Assembly: GCF_030272615.1 (NCBI RefSeq)
Contig: NC_081413.1
Span: forward strand, 182,664,951 to 182,728,950
Length of the DNA: 64,000 nucleotides
From: Cryptomeria japonica
Lineage: Eukaryota; Streptophyta; Pinopsida; Cupressales; Cupressaceae
Direction of reading: 5' to 3'
Below, one piece after another: positions 34,621 through 45,323 of this stretch. Position 1 is the stretch's first letter. Each line of letters begins with the position of its first letter. Below the pieces are notes generated by a model. That model searched no databases. It had not been told where the DNA came from and saw nothing but the letters and a program-made list of their open reading frames with translations. Made by a program: the position numbers and the translations under genes.

Positions 34621-35372
34621 GAAATGGTGACAATTGTCAATAAGAGGTTGCTTGAGAGGAGATGCAAGAAGCATTAAATGCCTGAGAAGACATGAGGGTT
34701 ACCTTAGGAGGTAAGGGTTAAGGTTAGGTTAGGGTTATCCAATGGATAAAGCTTTTACCCAAGGGGTAAACTCTTGTGAAAGGGTTAAATGGATAACTAT
34801 GGTCAAAGCTATAAGTGTTTGATGAGACCCTTGAGTCAAAAGGATGGTTAAGTTAGAGGAAAGTCTCTAACTAAAGGTCAAAGGTGAGTTAACCATAAAT
34901 GGTTATGTAAGAGCCTTTAATGGTTTGGAGGACTTTAGAGGTTAACCATTTGAAGACACAACGACTTTAATGGTTAATGAAGACTTTGGAGGCTTTGAGA
35001 AGTGACTTCCCTTTGCTTAGGAATATGACAATAATTAGGAGATGAATTAGGCTAAATTGGAAGTGATTAGAAGAATTTATAAGGGGTTTAGGAGGCAAGT
35101 GGGAGACGTAGGAAAATGCAAGTGGAGGAATTTAATTAAATGTAAATTTAATTAAAAGGAAGAAAGGGGAATTAATTAAATAAAGTGATTTATTTAATTA
35201 AAGGCTAGAAAAGGTTTAGGTGAATTTAATTAAATAAATTGAGTAATTCATTTAATCAAATAGATGAAAATGAAGAAATCAATTAAATAACATTTAATTA
35301 ATAGGGGGATAGGTTTAAAATAAATATTAAATATTTATTTTAGGAAGGTGGTTAGATTTATACGCCTACATA
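34621..35372 (-). repeat. G3 LTR remnant with internal deletion
   Basis: Aligns with 3708-4525 of the G1 3' LTR. The sense start TGTAGGCGTATAAATC is at 35372. The part equivalent to 3082-3707, which holds the TATA box, R and U5, is missing, as is a recognisable primer site, so the promoter of this copy is gone. Confidence 0.75.
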
Positions 35373-37925
35373 TATTACTTATAAGGACTATTCAACCCCT
35401 TTAGATTCCATGAGAGGAATTTCATTTTTTACATTTGGATGTTACATCAAGGGTCCTCTTCCTACCATTGGTGATTTCCCTTGCTACCTCCTTTTACCTT
35501 GAGGGCCTTTATGAGGGGTGACCAGTCTTATTTTTAGCACCCATATCAATTTTCTTAGCTCTAGTCTTTCTTTTTTGGGTTTTCCATTCTTCCTCATCTG
35601 TAGGCACCTGATTGCTAATTATTGCACCCGAGGATAGGAAGAGATTTTTAGATTTAGGGGTCCCTTTCTTAGAAGATTCAATCCTTTCCAATAAAGAACA
35701 ACTATCAAGAACATTTCAAGTTTGTCATTTGGTTTTTCCAACACTTGGACTAGAAGAAATTTCTCCATCCTCTAGTTGGATTGTATTTTTAGGGGATTTT
35801 AGCTCCCCTTCCAAAGGCAGGGCTACCCTCTTAGAAGAAATTTTCTCCTTAAGGGGGGTAGGGGTTTTGTTTGTCCAGTTTTGATTAATTTTATAATTTC
35901 ATCTATGAATGGATATTCATCAGTACCTGTTTTATGAGAAAATTAGTCATATTTAATCAGATTTAAGAGAGTAAACCACTAATACTCTAATCTAATTAAT
36001 TAATCCATAAAAACAATGAAATATACAATAAAAATCAATGACATTAGAAATTAAACACATAAAAATCCCTCATTGACTCCATTGATGGCTTCCATTTCTC
36101 TTCTTCATCATCTTGATTGTGTGGCTCTCAGTGTTGTGCTGGGATTCCTGCATAAAGATTGCATGATAATTATGAAGATAATGATTATTGAAATCAAGGG
36201 AATGATGTTGAATTTATTGATTCTAGATGAGATTAATGGACAGTCAAGATTGATTGAAGAACAAAATTGATCAACGATTGAGATTGCTTGAGACAAAATT
36301 GATTAAGAGATAAACTCATTTGATTATGATTCAACTAAATTGATTGATCAGTGAACTGATTAGATTGATTAGATGACTAAGTTGATTGGTTTGTTAACTG
36401 AATTGATTGATTTTTTCTAGAAAGATGATTTGGAGTTAGAAAAGGTCATTGGGGAGTTAACTAAGTTAACTGGTGAGTAAACAGATTTGATTACTTAGTT
36501 GACTAATTTGATTGTTCAATCAAACTAAAAGTCAATGCCAGTTAGATTTTGAACATGTGTTGTAGGACATTGATTTGAATTTCAAATTTCATTTTCATTT
36601 GAGTTGAGTTTTGGTTTTCGAAAAAGTGAAATCTAAATGCACATGCATTTGAAATTAGATGAAATTAGGATTTGGGGATTTGATTTTTGAATTTGAAAAG
36701 AAAAAACTAGTTAATTAAATAATTTAAAGAAATTATTTAACTATTGGAAATTAATTTTAATTAAATAATAAAGATTATCTAATCAAAGATATTAATTTAA
36801 AACTAATTAAATAATAAATTATTTAGTTAATCATAGAAAAGGGGATTAAATGATTAATTGATTGGAGGGAAATGGAATAATTAATTATGATGAAGAAATG
36901 TGATGATTAAGTTAGTTTAGAAGAGTTTAATTAGATCAATTAAATAATTAAATAATTATCTAACTAACAAAGAGGAATAATTAGCATGTTAGTGATGAGA
37001 CTTTTTTAGTTGTCTACAGTACTATCCTCTGAGACTTCCCCATCAATTCTTTTTTTCCTCAATCACAAGGGGGAAGTAAATTTCTCCTTTAGATTTAGTT
37101 GTTTCTCTGGGGGGCTCTGCACTTTGAAGTCACATGCACTAGTTTGGAGCATCTTTGACAATAAATCATGACATTTTCATAAGCCATTTTTTGGGTCCGT
37201 TTCCCTAGCTTTGATTGCAATGTTATCAAATTTGGGAGAGTTTTATTAACAACAACATTAACATAGAACCAAGAAAATACTAACTTGGAATTCACCTTGG
37301 TCACATTGTTTGTAGGCACATAGCACCCAAATGTACTTCCAATCCACTTGAATATTTATTCATCCTAGAATTCTAATGGAAGTCCTAGTATCCTAGCCCA
37401 TGTTGGTGTAGTCTTGTTGAGATCAGCAGCAAGGTCGAACCCTAGTTTCCACCTACATAGAGACAGATAGTGCTTCCCATATGCCCAAGAACCAACAAGA
37501 ACTATTAATAGGTCCTCCTTAGCTGTGAACTTAAACATGAAAAGTCTACCAAGCATAGCGCTCAATGTCACACTTTCTTTCAATTTGCATCTAGCCACTG
37601 CCCATCTTCTCACCATACCAATCATTAGTCTGGATGAGAAAAAATTCCCAACTAGTGTGTTGTTCATTGATGATACAATACGGTCAAGCATAGAGTCAGG
37701 AAGTCAAATTTCAGTTCCTTCCTCAATTTGTAAGCACTTCCATATTATTTTTTTAACTAGATTTGTTCCTGATACTCGTTAACCAACATACCTTTCTAGT
37801 TATTGGGTTTTAGGATTTCTTTTTGGTGCCTATGTTCATCTTTCTCTGCTCCCATATAGGCACTATCATTACCTGCAGTGGAGGAATCCACAAGGCCCCC
37901 ATTTTGAGATCTTGGTGTCTCCATA
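35373..37925 (-). pseudogene. L1-type LINE ORF1 remnant
   Basis: Starts near METPRSQNGGLVDSS (37925). A block with the DUF4283-type pattern follows (37691-37365: RLFMFKFTAKEDLLIVLVGS, then WARILGLPLEF), then the KTLPNLITLQSKLGK region and a CCHC knuckle CQRCSKLVHVTSKC (37319-37095). After a solo LTR insertion, the C-terminal EEWKTQKRKTRAKKID piece is at 35691-35509. In plant L1 elements ORF1 is an RNA-binding protein. ORF2 (endonuclease and RT) is not present; G3 begins where it would lie. Confidence 0.75.
35928..37018 (-). mobile_element. Solo LTR inside the LINE
   Basis: 1,091 bp. In minus sense it starts TGTAGACAACTAAAAAAG at 37018 and ends ATAAAACA at 35928. Flanks are GTACC (35923-35927) and GTACT (37019-37023), a target duplication with one change. 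Its 5' 350 bp align with the solo LTR at 13669-14572, including long runs of TAATTAAAT-rich sequence. Confidence 0.8.
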
Positions 37926-37960
37926 GTAGGCCTATCTCATTACTTTTTCTCTTTGAACAT

Positions 37961-38619
37961 GTTCATGACAACACTCAATAAAAACCTCTAAATGGATACA
38001 ATCAATGTATAATCAACCTATGAACTTGTGCATGTATTATTCCTAGAATGTATGATACAATTTCCCATTATCATAATTTTCCTCAATTTATCAGATGATG
38101 CTCTCCCTCCATAAGTAAGATGGGAGAATCTAACTTGCATCAACCTTCTTATGACATATAGTAATTAGTGTATGTCAGTATCAAAATATCATAATCATAA
38201 ACAAATAATAATAATAACAAAAAAATTAGATGAAAAAACATGAAAAAAATCTCTTCAACATCAGTCTTGCATTTCCATATTATTTTCAAGTGGGAAGTTG
38301 CAAAGAAATGCAAGACTGATGTTGAAGAGATTTTTTTCATGTTTTTTCATCTAATTTTTTTGTTATTATTATTATTTGTTTATGATTATGATATTTTGAT
38401 ACTGACATACACTAATTACTATATGTCATAAGAAGGTTGATGCAAGTTAGATTCTCCCATCTTACTTATGGAGGGAGAGCATCATCTGATAAATTGAGGA
38501 AAATTATGATAATGGGCAATTGTATCATACATTCTAGGAATAATACATGCACAAGTTCATAGGTTGATTATACATTGATTGTATCCATTTAGAGGTTTTT
38601 ATTGAGTGTTGTCATGAAC
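37961..38619. repeat. Near-perfect 659-bp palindrome
   Basis: Arms of 314 bp (37961-38274 and 38306-38619) are reverse complements without any gap. I found one mismatch (38063 against 38517). The loop is 31 bp (38275-38305). Weak pairing extends three to four bases further out. No target duplication or transposase is seen. Its left edge lies 36 bp from the LINE ORF1 start. Confidence 0.9.
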
Positions 38620-39035
38620 TTGTGTATGAAGTCACTAATTCCCATCAAGTGGTTACAAGAACTATTATCTTTTGGTCTTTATGATGAATTCATCTATACA
38701 ATATATTTGGCATCTATTTAAACTATTTCCTTGTAGTCATAATTCAACACTGTAGGTATATGTTGACAAGGATAGTGATGCATAGACAAATACATCAATT
38801 ACTACACATGGCATATAAATACCACCATGTCACACATACTATCATATCAATCTAATAAATATGTACGTCTTTGTCACATACATAAATAAATTATATATTT
38901 CTATAAATACCTCCCCTTTTCACTTAACTCTACATCTTCCTCACTAATCTACAAGATATTATACACATCCTTATCTTTCATTTGCCTCTCTTATCAAGTC
39001 CATCTACACTATGATTATTATAATGAACATTTAAG
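38620..39035 (+). other. Unassigned sequence with a promoter-like end
   Basis: No coding region. AT-rich with scattered ACATAC repeats, then a TATA box and a C/T-rich tract (38911-39000) as found at plant transcription starts. It leads to an ATG at 39059 that the C1 insertion separates from its downstream sequence. Confidence 0.4.
38902..38909 (+). promoter_or_regulatory. TATA box of an unidentified transcription unit
   Basis: TATAAATA in TTCTATAAATACCTCCCC, followed about 30 bp on by TTCACTTAACTC. The layout fits a host-like promoter. The unit it would drive is interrupted by C1. Confidence 0.4.
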
Positions 39036-39068
39036 AAGACTAAGGAAAGGAATTTAACATGCCAAATT
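39036..39068 (+). repeat. Left copy of the ~33-bp duplication flanking C1
   Basis: Starts AAGACTAAGG and ends GCCAAATT. It is repeated without change at 46855-46887. A copia integration normally duplicates 5 bp. Confidence 0.9.
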
Positions 39069-40591
39069 TGTTGGCAATATTGCATTATAACAGATAATGA
39101 AAGATTGTTGGCATTTCTTAAGGATATTGAGAAGGTTGTTGATGATTATGGAGATAACTAATTAAAGATGTTTTACTATCTTGATATTATTATTTTGTCA
39201 TTGATGTCAAGAAATTGATTTTCTAATTTAGTATGATGTTGCCATATCTTGAGAAGTATGATATGAAGATTATAAAGATGTCAGTAAAAGACACAGGAAA
39301 GAATATGATGAATAAGGGGATGAATAAGGTATTCAATGGGAAACTACTACCGAGTCAGATAATAATGAGATCATGATGTTTTAGATTGTTTTAACATCAT
39401 CCATATGTTGTAAATTGTAAAGGTTAATACTATACTATGTTATCAAGCAAAGAACCTAGTCGGTAAACCCTAAGGTTATCGCTATCGGTTAATGAAGGCG
39501 GAATGTCTACCGAGTGGAGTTTAGTATTCACCGAGTTGTTACTGAGTTGTAACTGAGCTATAACAAAATGCATTAAATGTTTAGATGCGGTATTTAATGA
39601 AGGAAGCTGATGAGCTAGAGTGGATCAAATGATTGGTGAGCCATGGAAGAAGTTTGTTAACGAATCTAAGGCAATGGAAAGTCGGCATGAAGATCTATAG
39701 CTCAGATTGAATCGCAATACCCTGGCACAAGTTCCAAGACTATTATGCAAGTTCCAAGGTGGGGTAAAACATTTTTAGATCGAAAGATGCATTGAACCTG
39801 GACAAGATTGAAGATCTGATGGCTATGATTGATCATGCGAAATGTGATCAAGGAGATTAAGCGGTTACCTAATTGTTTATAAATAGGAAACGGTTGATAA
39901 ACAATGCATGTGGGCAAGTGTATGCACAGGGATGCTGCATAGTGATTACCAAGCACATAAGATTGAAGACCTGTTAGAATAACAGAGTATAGAAGCCCAA
40001 CAGATAGACAAGATTAGTTCTATGTCTAGATTGTATTGAACAAATAGGGATTTGCTTTAGCATTTTAGATGTGAAGTTGCAGATAGATTTTATTACTGTT
40101 ATTTTGTGAAAGTGACAAAAAATCTCTTAATTGAGTGGACTTAACAGTCTTATATGTAAACCCTCTAGCAAGGTGACATTCTGATTGAGTGTTTGAAATC
40201 CTTTAACAAGGTCACTTCTAACAAAGTGAAGATCCTAACAGATCTAAGGGAAATCCCTTAACTGGGTCACATCTAGCAATGTGTTTGTAATCTTTAACAG
40301 GATTTGCTTTTAACCGAGCATACTCTAGAAGAGTATATTTCTTAGTGGGTCCGAAATTCCATAGTGGTTTTTCCCTATTTGGGTTTCCACGTTAAATCTA
40401 GTGTTATGAGGTTTATATTGTTCATATGCTTTTGAGATTGCATGTTTAACAGTTTTGGTTATTTTATTGATATATATGTTGCCGAGGTTGAATCTTATGT
40501 TTTTATGGATGATTAAGTTTGTATGATTCACCCCCCCCTCTCATCTTGTTGGCTATTAGATCTATACTTATATTAAGTATCAAAACTACCA
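39069..40591 (+). repeat. C1 5' LTR
   Basis: 1,523 bp, from TGTTGGCAAT to CTACCA, followed by AT and the primer site. Aligns with 45324-46854. Confidence 0.9.
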
Positions 40592-40593
40592 AT

Positions 40594-40605
40594 TGGTATC
40601 AGAGG
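40594..40605 (+). promoter_or_regulatory. C1 primer-binding site (initiator Met tRNA)
   Basis: TGGTATCAGAGG, one base different from the plant consensus TGGTATCAGAGC, two bases after the LTR. Confidence 0.9.
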
Positions 40606-40655
40606 TTTGGACTCCGAAAGGAAAGTTTAAAGGCACTTGAGTTAAAGATCCAAAG

Positions 40656-41600
40656 ATGTATAAGAGGGATGCACCGAAGCTGAACAAGTCAAGTTTCTCT
40701 ACATGGCAGAAAAGGATGAAGCTACATCTATCAGGAGTTGGAGAATATGCTGTATACTATCTAGAGAATGATTTTGTTACACCGAGCACCTATCCATTGA
40801 CTATGGAAGAGATAAAGGCAAAGCAAGAACATATTCAAGTAATGATTGAAATAACATCTACATTGACCGATTCAGAGTTTAATGATCTAGAAGGCTACAA
40901 TGATGCAAAGGCAATGTCAGATAAGCTCATATCAGTATATGGAGGAGATGAACATGTTCAAAGAGAAAAAGTAGACAGTTTGAGAGGACAACTTGAATCT
41001 ATGGGGATGAATGAAGGTGAGAACATAACTCAGTACAGTACAAGACTAAAGGAGATTGTCAATCAAATCAAAGGAGTAGGTGGAACTATTGAAGAAAAGG
41101 ATATAACAAGTAAGTTGTTGAGAACCCTTCTACCATCTTATGCAATCTGAGTTTCTGCAATCAATGAATTGAGGTCTGTACCTAATATGCCAGTTTCTTT
41201 GGATGCTACTATTGGTAAGCTACATGCATTTGAGTTAAGTAATTTTGATAACAGTCGATCTTTGGTAAATAAAGTTGAATCTGCATTTAGTTCTTTTCAT
41301 CTTGATGAATCTAATGATTACAATGAAAGAAAGTATAAGTACTCTGAAGGAGATCACAGTGGAGCAAGTGAAAGATTTTGGAAGAACATGGAAGAAGTAC
41401 ACAAACTGTATGAGGAAATCAGATAACAAGAAGAGTTTGAAGCAATATTAGCCAAAAGGTTATTGAGAGGCAAACGTAAGTATAAAGGAAAACTACCTTT
41501 GAAATGTTTCAATTGTGATAAGATAGAACATATGGCTTCTAACTATCCTGACAAAGATTTTACTGAAAAGAGAGATTATCGAGATGATAGACAGAAAGAT
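40656..41600 (+). pseudogene. C1 gag
   Basis: ATG at 40656 opens MYKRDAPKLNKSSFSTWQKR, a copia gag start, and runs through EHVQREKVDSLRGQLESMG to a TGA at 41148. The frame continues at 41169 (SVPNMPVSLDATIGKLHAFE) to a stop at 41426. The knuckle follows near 41490 (LKCFNCDKIEHMASNYPDKD), where the last Cys is replaced by Tyr. Two stops inactivate it. Confidence 0.9.
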
Positions 41601-41978
41601 AATCATTATAGAGGACACCGAGACTTCAAAAGAAGAGATAGAAAGACATGCTTAATAGCTGATGAGAAATCTAATGATGATAAATCAGATGAGATTGATA
41701 CAGAGGAAGTATTTTATGTGGCTATCAAGGATGGCTCAGATGAAGAAAGGTATGAAGAAAAAGCCCTAATATCTCACATAAACACTAATGATTCTTGGAT
41801 TATAGATAGTGGATGCTCACATCATATGATAGGAGATAAACACAAGTTTTTTATGCTAGAATATTATGATGGAGGCTATGTTAGATTTGGTAATGATGCA
41901 CCATGTCCGATAAGAGGTAAATGATCTATAACACTTCTTGATAATGCAAGATGCAATGATGTTTATTGGGTTGAAGGT
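41601..41978 (+). pseudogene. C1 protease
   Basis: Acidic lead-in, then WIIDSGCSHHMIGDKHKFF near 41800 with the catalytic Asp-Ser-Gly. Followed by YVRFGNDAPCPIRGK, after which a TGA at 41922 (near the GKG turn) interrupts. The shared pol frame resumes downstream. Confidence 0.85.
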
Positions 41979-43200
41979 TTGAAATACAATTTGTTGAGTG
42001 TAGCACAGCTAAACAACACAGGTCACCAAATAGAATTTCATAAAGGAATTGTCAAAGTTCATGACAAGAATGGAAAGTTAGCTGCTACCGAGACACAAAC
42101 AAAAGGTAATACATTTCACCTTGACTCAACTCCGAATAAATGTTTGCATGCAAAGATTGATGATACCTGGCTATGGCATAAAAGGTTTTGTCATGTAGAT
42201 TTTGATAATCTGATCAAAATAAGTAAGAAGCACAGAGTAAGAGGTCTACCGAGTCTTGAAAAACCTGAGAATGCTATGTGCCGAGGATGCCAGATGGGTA
42301 AGATGACAAGATCAAGCTTTACAAGTAAGTCTTACACTTCTAAGGAAATTTTAGATCTAGTGCACACTGATCTTTGTGGTCCTATGAAAGTTCAAAGTTA
42401 TTATGGTGATAAGTATTTCATATTATTTGTGGATGACTATTCAAGGATGATGTCGGTAATGTTTTTAAAGGAAAAATCAGAAGCTTTTCAAATGTTTAAA
42501 TGGTACAAGGAAAGAGTTGAAAATGAAACAGGAAGACAACTGAAATGTCCTAGATCAGATAGAGGAGGAGAGTTCACATCTGATGAATTCAACTTATTCT
42601 GCAATGATCATGGTATTAAAAGACAAGTCTCTGCACTGAGAACACCACAGTAGAATGGAATAGCTGAGGGAAGAAATATATCTATTGTGGATTGTGCTAG
42701 AACACTGATGATTGAAAAGAAGGCACCACAAACATTTTGGAGAGGAGCAATAAGCATAGTTGTTTACACCTTGAACTGAGTTCAATTGAAGAAAGGTACT
42801 TTGAAGACACCATATGAAATCTGGTATGATAAGAAACCTAATGTTAGTTATTTTAAATTCTTTGGAAGTAGATGCTATGTTCATAAAGATGATAGAAATG
42901 ACAAGTTTGATTAGAAAAGTGAAGAAGGAACATTTCTAGGTTATTCTTCCAGAAGCAAAGCATTTAAATGTCTGATCAAATCATCTAACAAAATAGTAGA
43001 AAATGTAAATGTGAAAATTGATGAATTTGCAGAAAGAAATGATGAAGGAAATTCCAAGGAACCGGAAGAATATGATGAATTTGTCTATGTTCAACCGAGA
43101 AGTCCTACTAAGAAGACTGTTGAAGAAAATGAATAGAATATCTTGTTACCGAGTGAGGAAGAAGATCATATAGAGCCTATCGAGCCTATATTAGCCAAGT
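41979..43200 (+). pseudogene. C1 integrase
   Basis: Zinc-binding region LWHKRFCHVDFDNLIKISKK and CRGCQMGKMTRSSF. Core with LVHTDLCGPMKVQSYYGDKY (first Asp), CPRSDRGGEFTSDEF (second Asp) and, after a TAG at 42651, NGIAEGRNISIVDCARTLM (third acidic site). The C-terminal part has FFGSRCYVHKDDRNDKFD and GTFLGYSSRSKAFK. Three more stops (near 42777, 42912 and 43134) break the frame. An acidic linker to RT follows. Confidence 0.85.
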
Positions 43201-44006
43201 ATGTTAGAAGACATCACGCAACAAGTCATATTATAGGAGATAAGGATGATCTAGTGATGACAAGGAACAAACTAAGATAGAACACATGTTTGATACTTGA
43301 ATTTGAATCGAGAATAGTGAAAGAGGCATTTAACCGTGAAGATTGGGTAAATGCTATGATAGAAGAGATTGATCAAATCAAGAAGAATGACACATGGACA
43401 CTAATCCCAAGACCGAAGGACAAAAATGTAATCGATACAAAGTGGATTTTTAGAAACAAGCTAAATGAAAAAGGAGAAGTCATTCAAAACAAAGCAAGAC
43501 TAGTTTGCAAAGGTTATGCTCAAGAAGAAGGAATTGATTATGGTGAAACTTTTGCACCTATTACTAGACTTGAAGGAGTAAGAAAATTGTTGGCCTATGC
43601 TGCTTTCAAGAACTTCAAAGTATATCAAATGGATGTCAAATCTGCATTTCTGAATGGAATATTAGAAGAAGAAGTTTTCATTGAACAACCTGAAGGATTT
43701 GTTGAAGACAATAATAAAGATCAGGTATGTAAATTGAACAAAGCTTTATATGGTTTGAAACAAGCACCAAGAGCATGGTATGAAAGATTGCACTCTTATT
43801 TGATTAAGATTGGTTTTATAAGGACAAGTGAGAACAACAACATGTACATGAAGAATGATGAAAATGGATTACTGATCTCAACCATATTTGTTGATGATAT
43901 TATATTTTGTGGATATGACTCTTTATGCAAGAACTTTGGAAATGAAATGAGCAAAGAATTTGAGATGTCATTAATTGGTGAGATAAAGTATTTTATAGGT
44001 TTATAG
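43201..44006 (+). pseudogene. C1 reverse transcriptase
   Basis: The open run from 43290 has [79 protein letters not shown] and the catalytic box [14 protein letters not shown]. The usual Tyr of YVDD is Phe. A TAG at 44004 separates it from RNase H. This is the best conserved part of C1. Confidence 0.9.
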
Positions 44007-44840
44007 ATACTGCAAATGAAAAATGAGATTTTCATTACTCAATCCAAGTACATAAAGGAAATCTTGAAGAAATTTGGAATGGAGGATTCAAAACCAGTAA
44101 GTACTCCTATGACTACCAACTGTAAATTATCTAAGAATGATGAATCTCCATCTGTTGATGAGACACTCTACCGAGCCATGATTGGAAAACTACAATATGT
44201 TGTTCACGGCAGACTAGACATAGCACATGCAGTAGGTATAGTTGCAAGATTCTCTGCAGATCCTAAGGAAACACACATGACAATAATTAAAAGAATTTTT
44301 AGATACTTGAAAGGCACAAAGGATTATGGCTTAGTATATCAGAAAGGAAATGATTTTGATTTAAAAGTTTATACTGATGCTGATTGGGTAGGCAACATTG
44401 ATGACAAAAAAAGCACAAGTGGAGGAGCTTTCTTTTTTGGAGAAAGACTAGTGAGTTGGCTTAGCAAGAAACAAGGATGTGTTTCACAGTCAACAACAGA
44501 AGCTGAATACGTTGTTGCAGCATTGAATTGTACCAACATTGCATGGATCAAACAACTATTGGAAGGTATAAATGAGAAAGTTACTGAGCTAGTAACTATA
44601 TTCTGTGACAATACTAGTGCCATTAATATTTCAAAGAATCCTATTATGCACTCTAAGACAAAGCACATATCTATCAAATATCATTATCTTAGAGAAGAAG
44701 CTCAAGAGAAGAAAGTTGTGTTGGAATATGTTAGCACAAAGGAGCAAATAGCAGATATCTTCACCAAGCCACTACCAAAGGACACTTTTGAATATCTTAG
44801 AAGTAAGTTAGGGGTCCTACCCCTATCTTCTACTCACTGA
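44007..44840 (+). pseudogene. C1 RT tail and RNase H
   Basis: From 44016: FITQSKYIKEILKKFGMEDS, VGIVARFSADPKETHM and RYLKGTKDYGLVYQKG. Then the RNase H residues YTDADWVGNIDDKKSTSGG, STTEAEYVVAALNCTNIAWI and FCDNTSAINISKNPIMHSKT. Ends KPLPKDTFEYLRSKLGVLPL, the standard copia C-terminus. 274 codons with no internal stop. Confidence 0.9.
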
Positions 44841-45323
44841 CCGAGTTTGGTGAAAGCATCAATTCGATGACTCTATTGAATATCTTTTGGGAGTTGATGC
44901 TAAGTTATACACTTTAGGATGTTTTCTAAAGTGTATAGGAATTAATACAGGAATTATACAAGGAATAGGAATTGAAGACAAATGCTCTGACCGAGACTTA
45001 GTTGATACACAACAATAGGAAATCACTTCTTACAGAAAGAAATTATGTTTTAGTTCTTTATTTTTTTTTGGCATTGTTGTCAAAGGGGGAGAAGACCTAC
45101 AAAGGGGAAGAATACTACTATAAAGGAGAGAAGACTGAGAGAAGACCTATTAGAGGAGAAGACTAAGAGAAAACTGAGCAGACTACAGATTGGGAAGAAG
45201 ACTAAAGAAATGAGGAGAAGTCTAATGTATGGGGGAGAGCATTTCAGCATTTCAGAATCACTGCAATCCAAATCTATTCAGGTCAAATCAATTGGTTTTG
45301 CCATCAATGTCAAAGGGGGAGAT
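44841..45323 (+). other. C1 3' untranslated region with two PPT-like tracts
   Basis: No gene. The active-looking PPT, AAAGGGGGAGA at 45312-45322, abuts the 3' LTR. A second identical core, GTCAAAGGGGGAGAAGAC, is at 45080-45097 and is followed by a purine-rich run of GAAGAC-like repeats to about 45240. Confidence 0.8.

Larger units (their letters stand above)
28073..35372 (-). mobile_element. G3: 5' half of a Tat-type Ty3/gypsy element
   Basis: Same family as G1, matching it domain by domain from leader to RT. On the left it stops just past the RT core at G2's LTR, with about 55 bp (28073-28130) that I cannot align to RT. On the right it ends in an LTR remnant starting TGTAGGCGTATAAATC in sense. 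RNase H and integrase are missing from this block. Confidence 0.8.

Noticed and set aside
38149-38431. Two identical small proteins on opposite strands
   Set aside because: An automatic result of the palindrome, not a gene pair.
40531-40543. C-run near the LTR 3' end (also at 46807)
   Set aside because: Same position in both C1 LTRs; a simple low-complexity part of the LTR.
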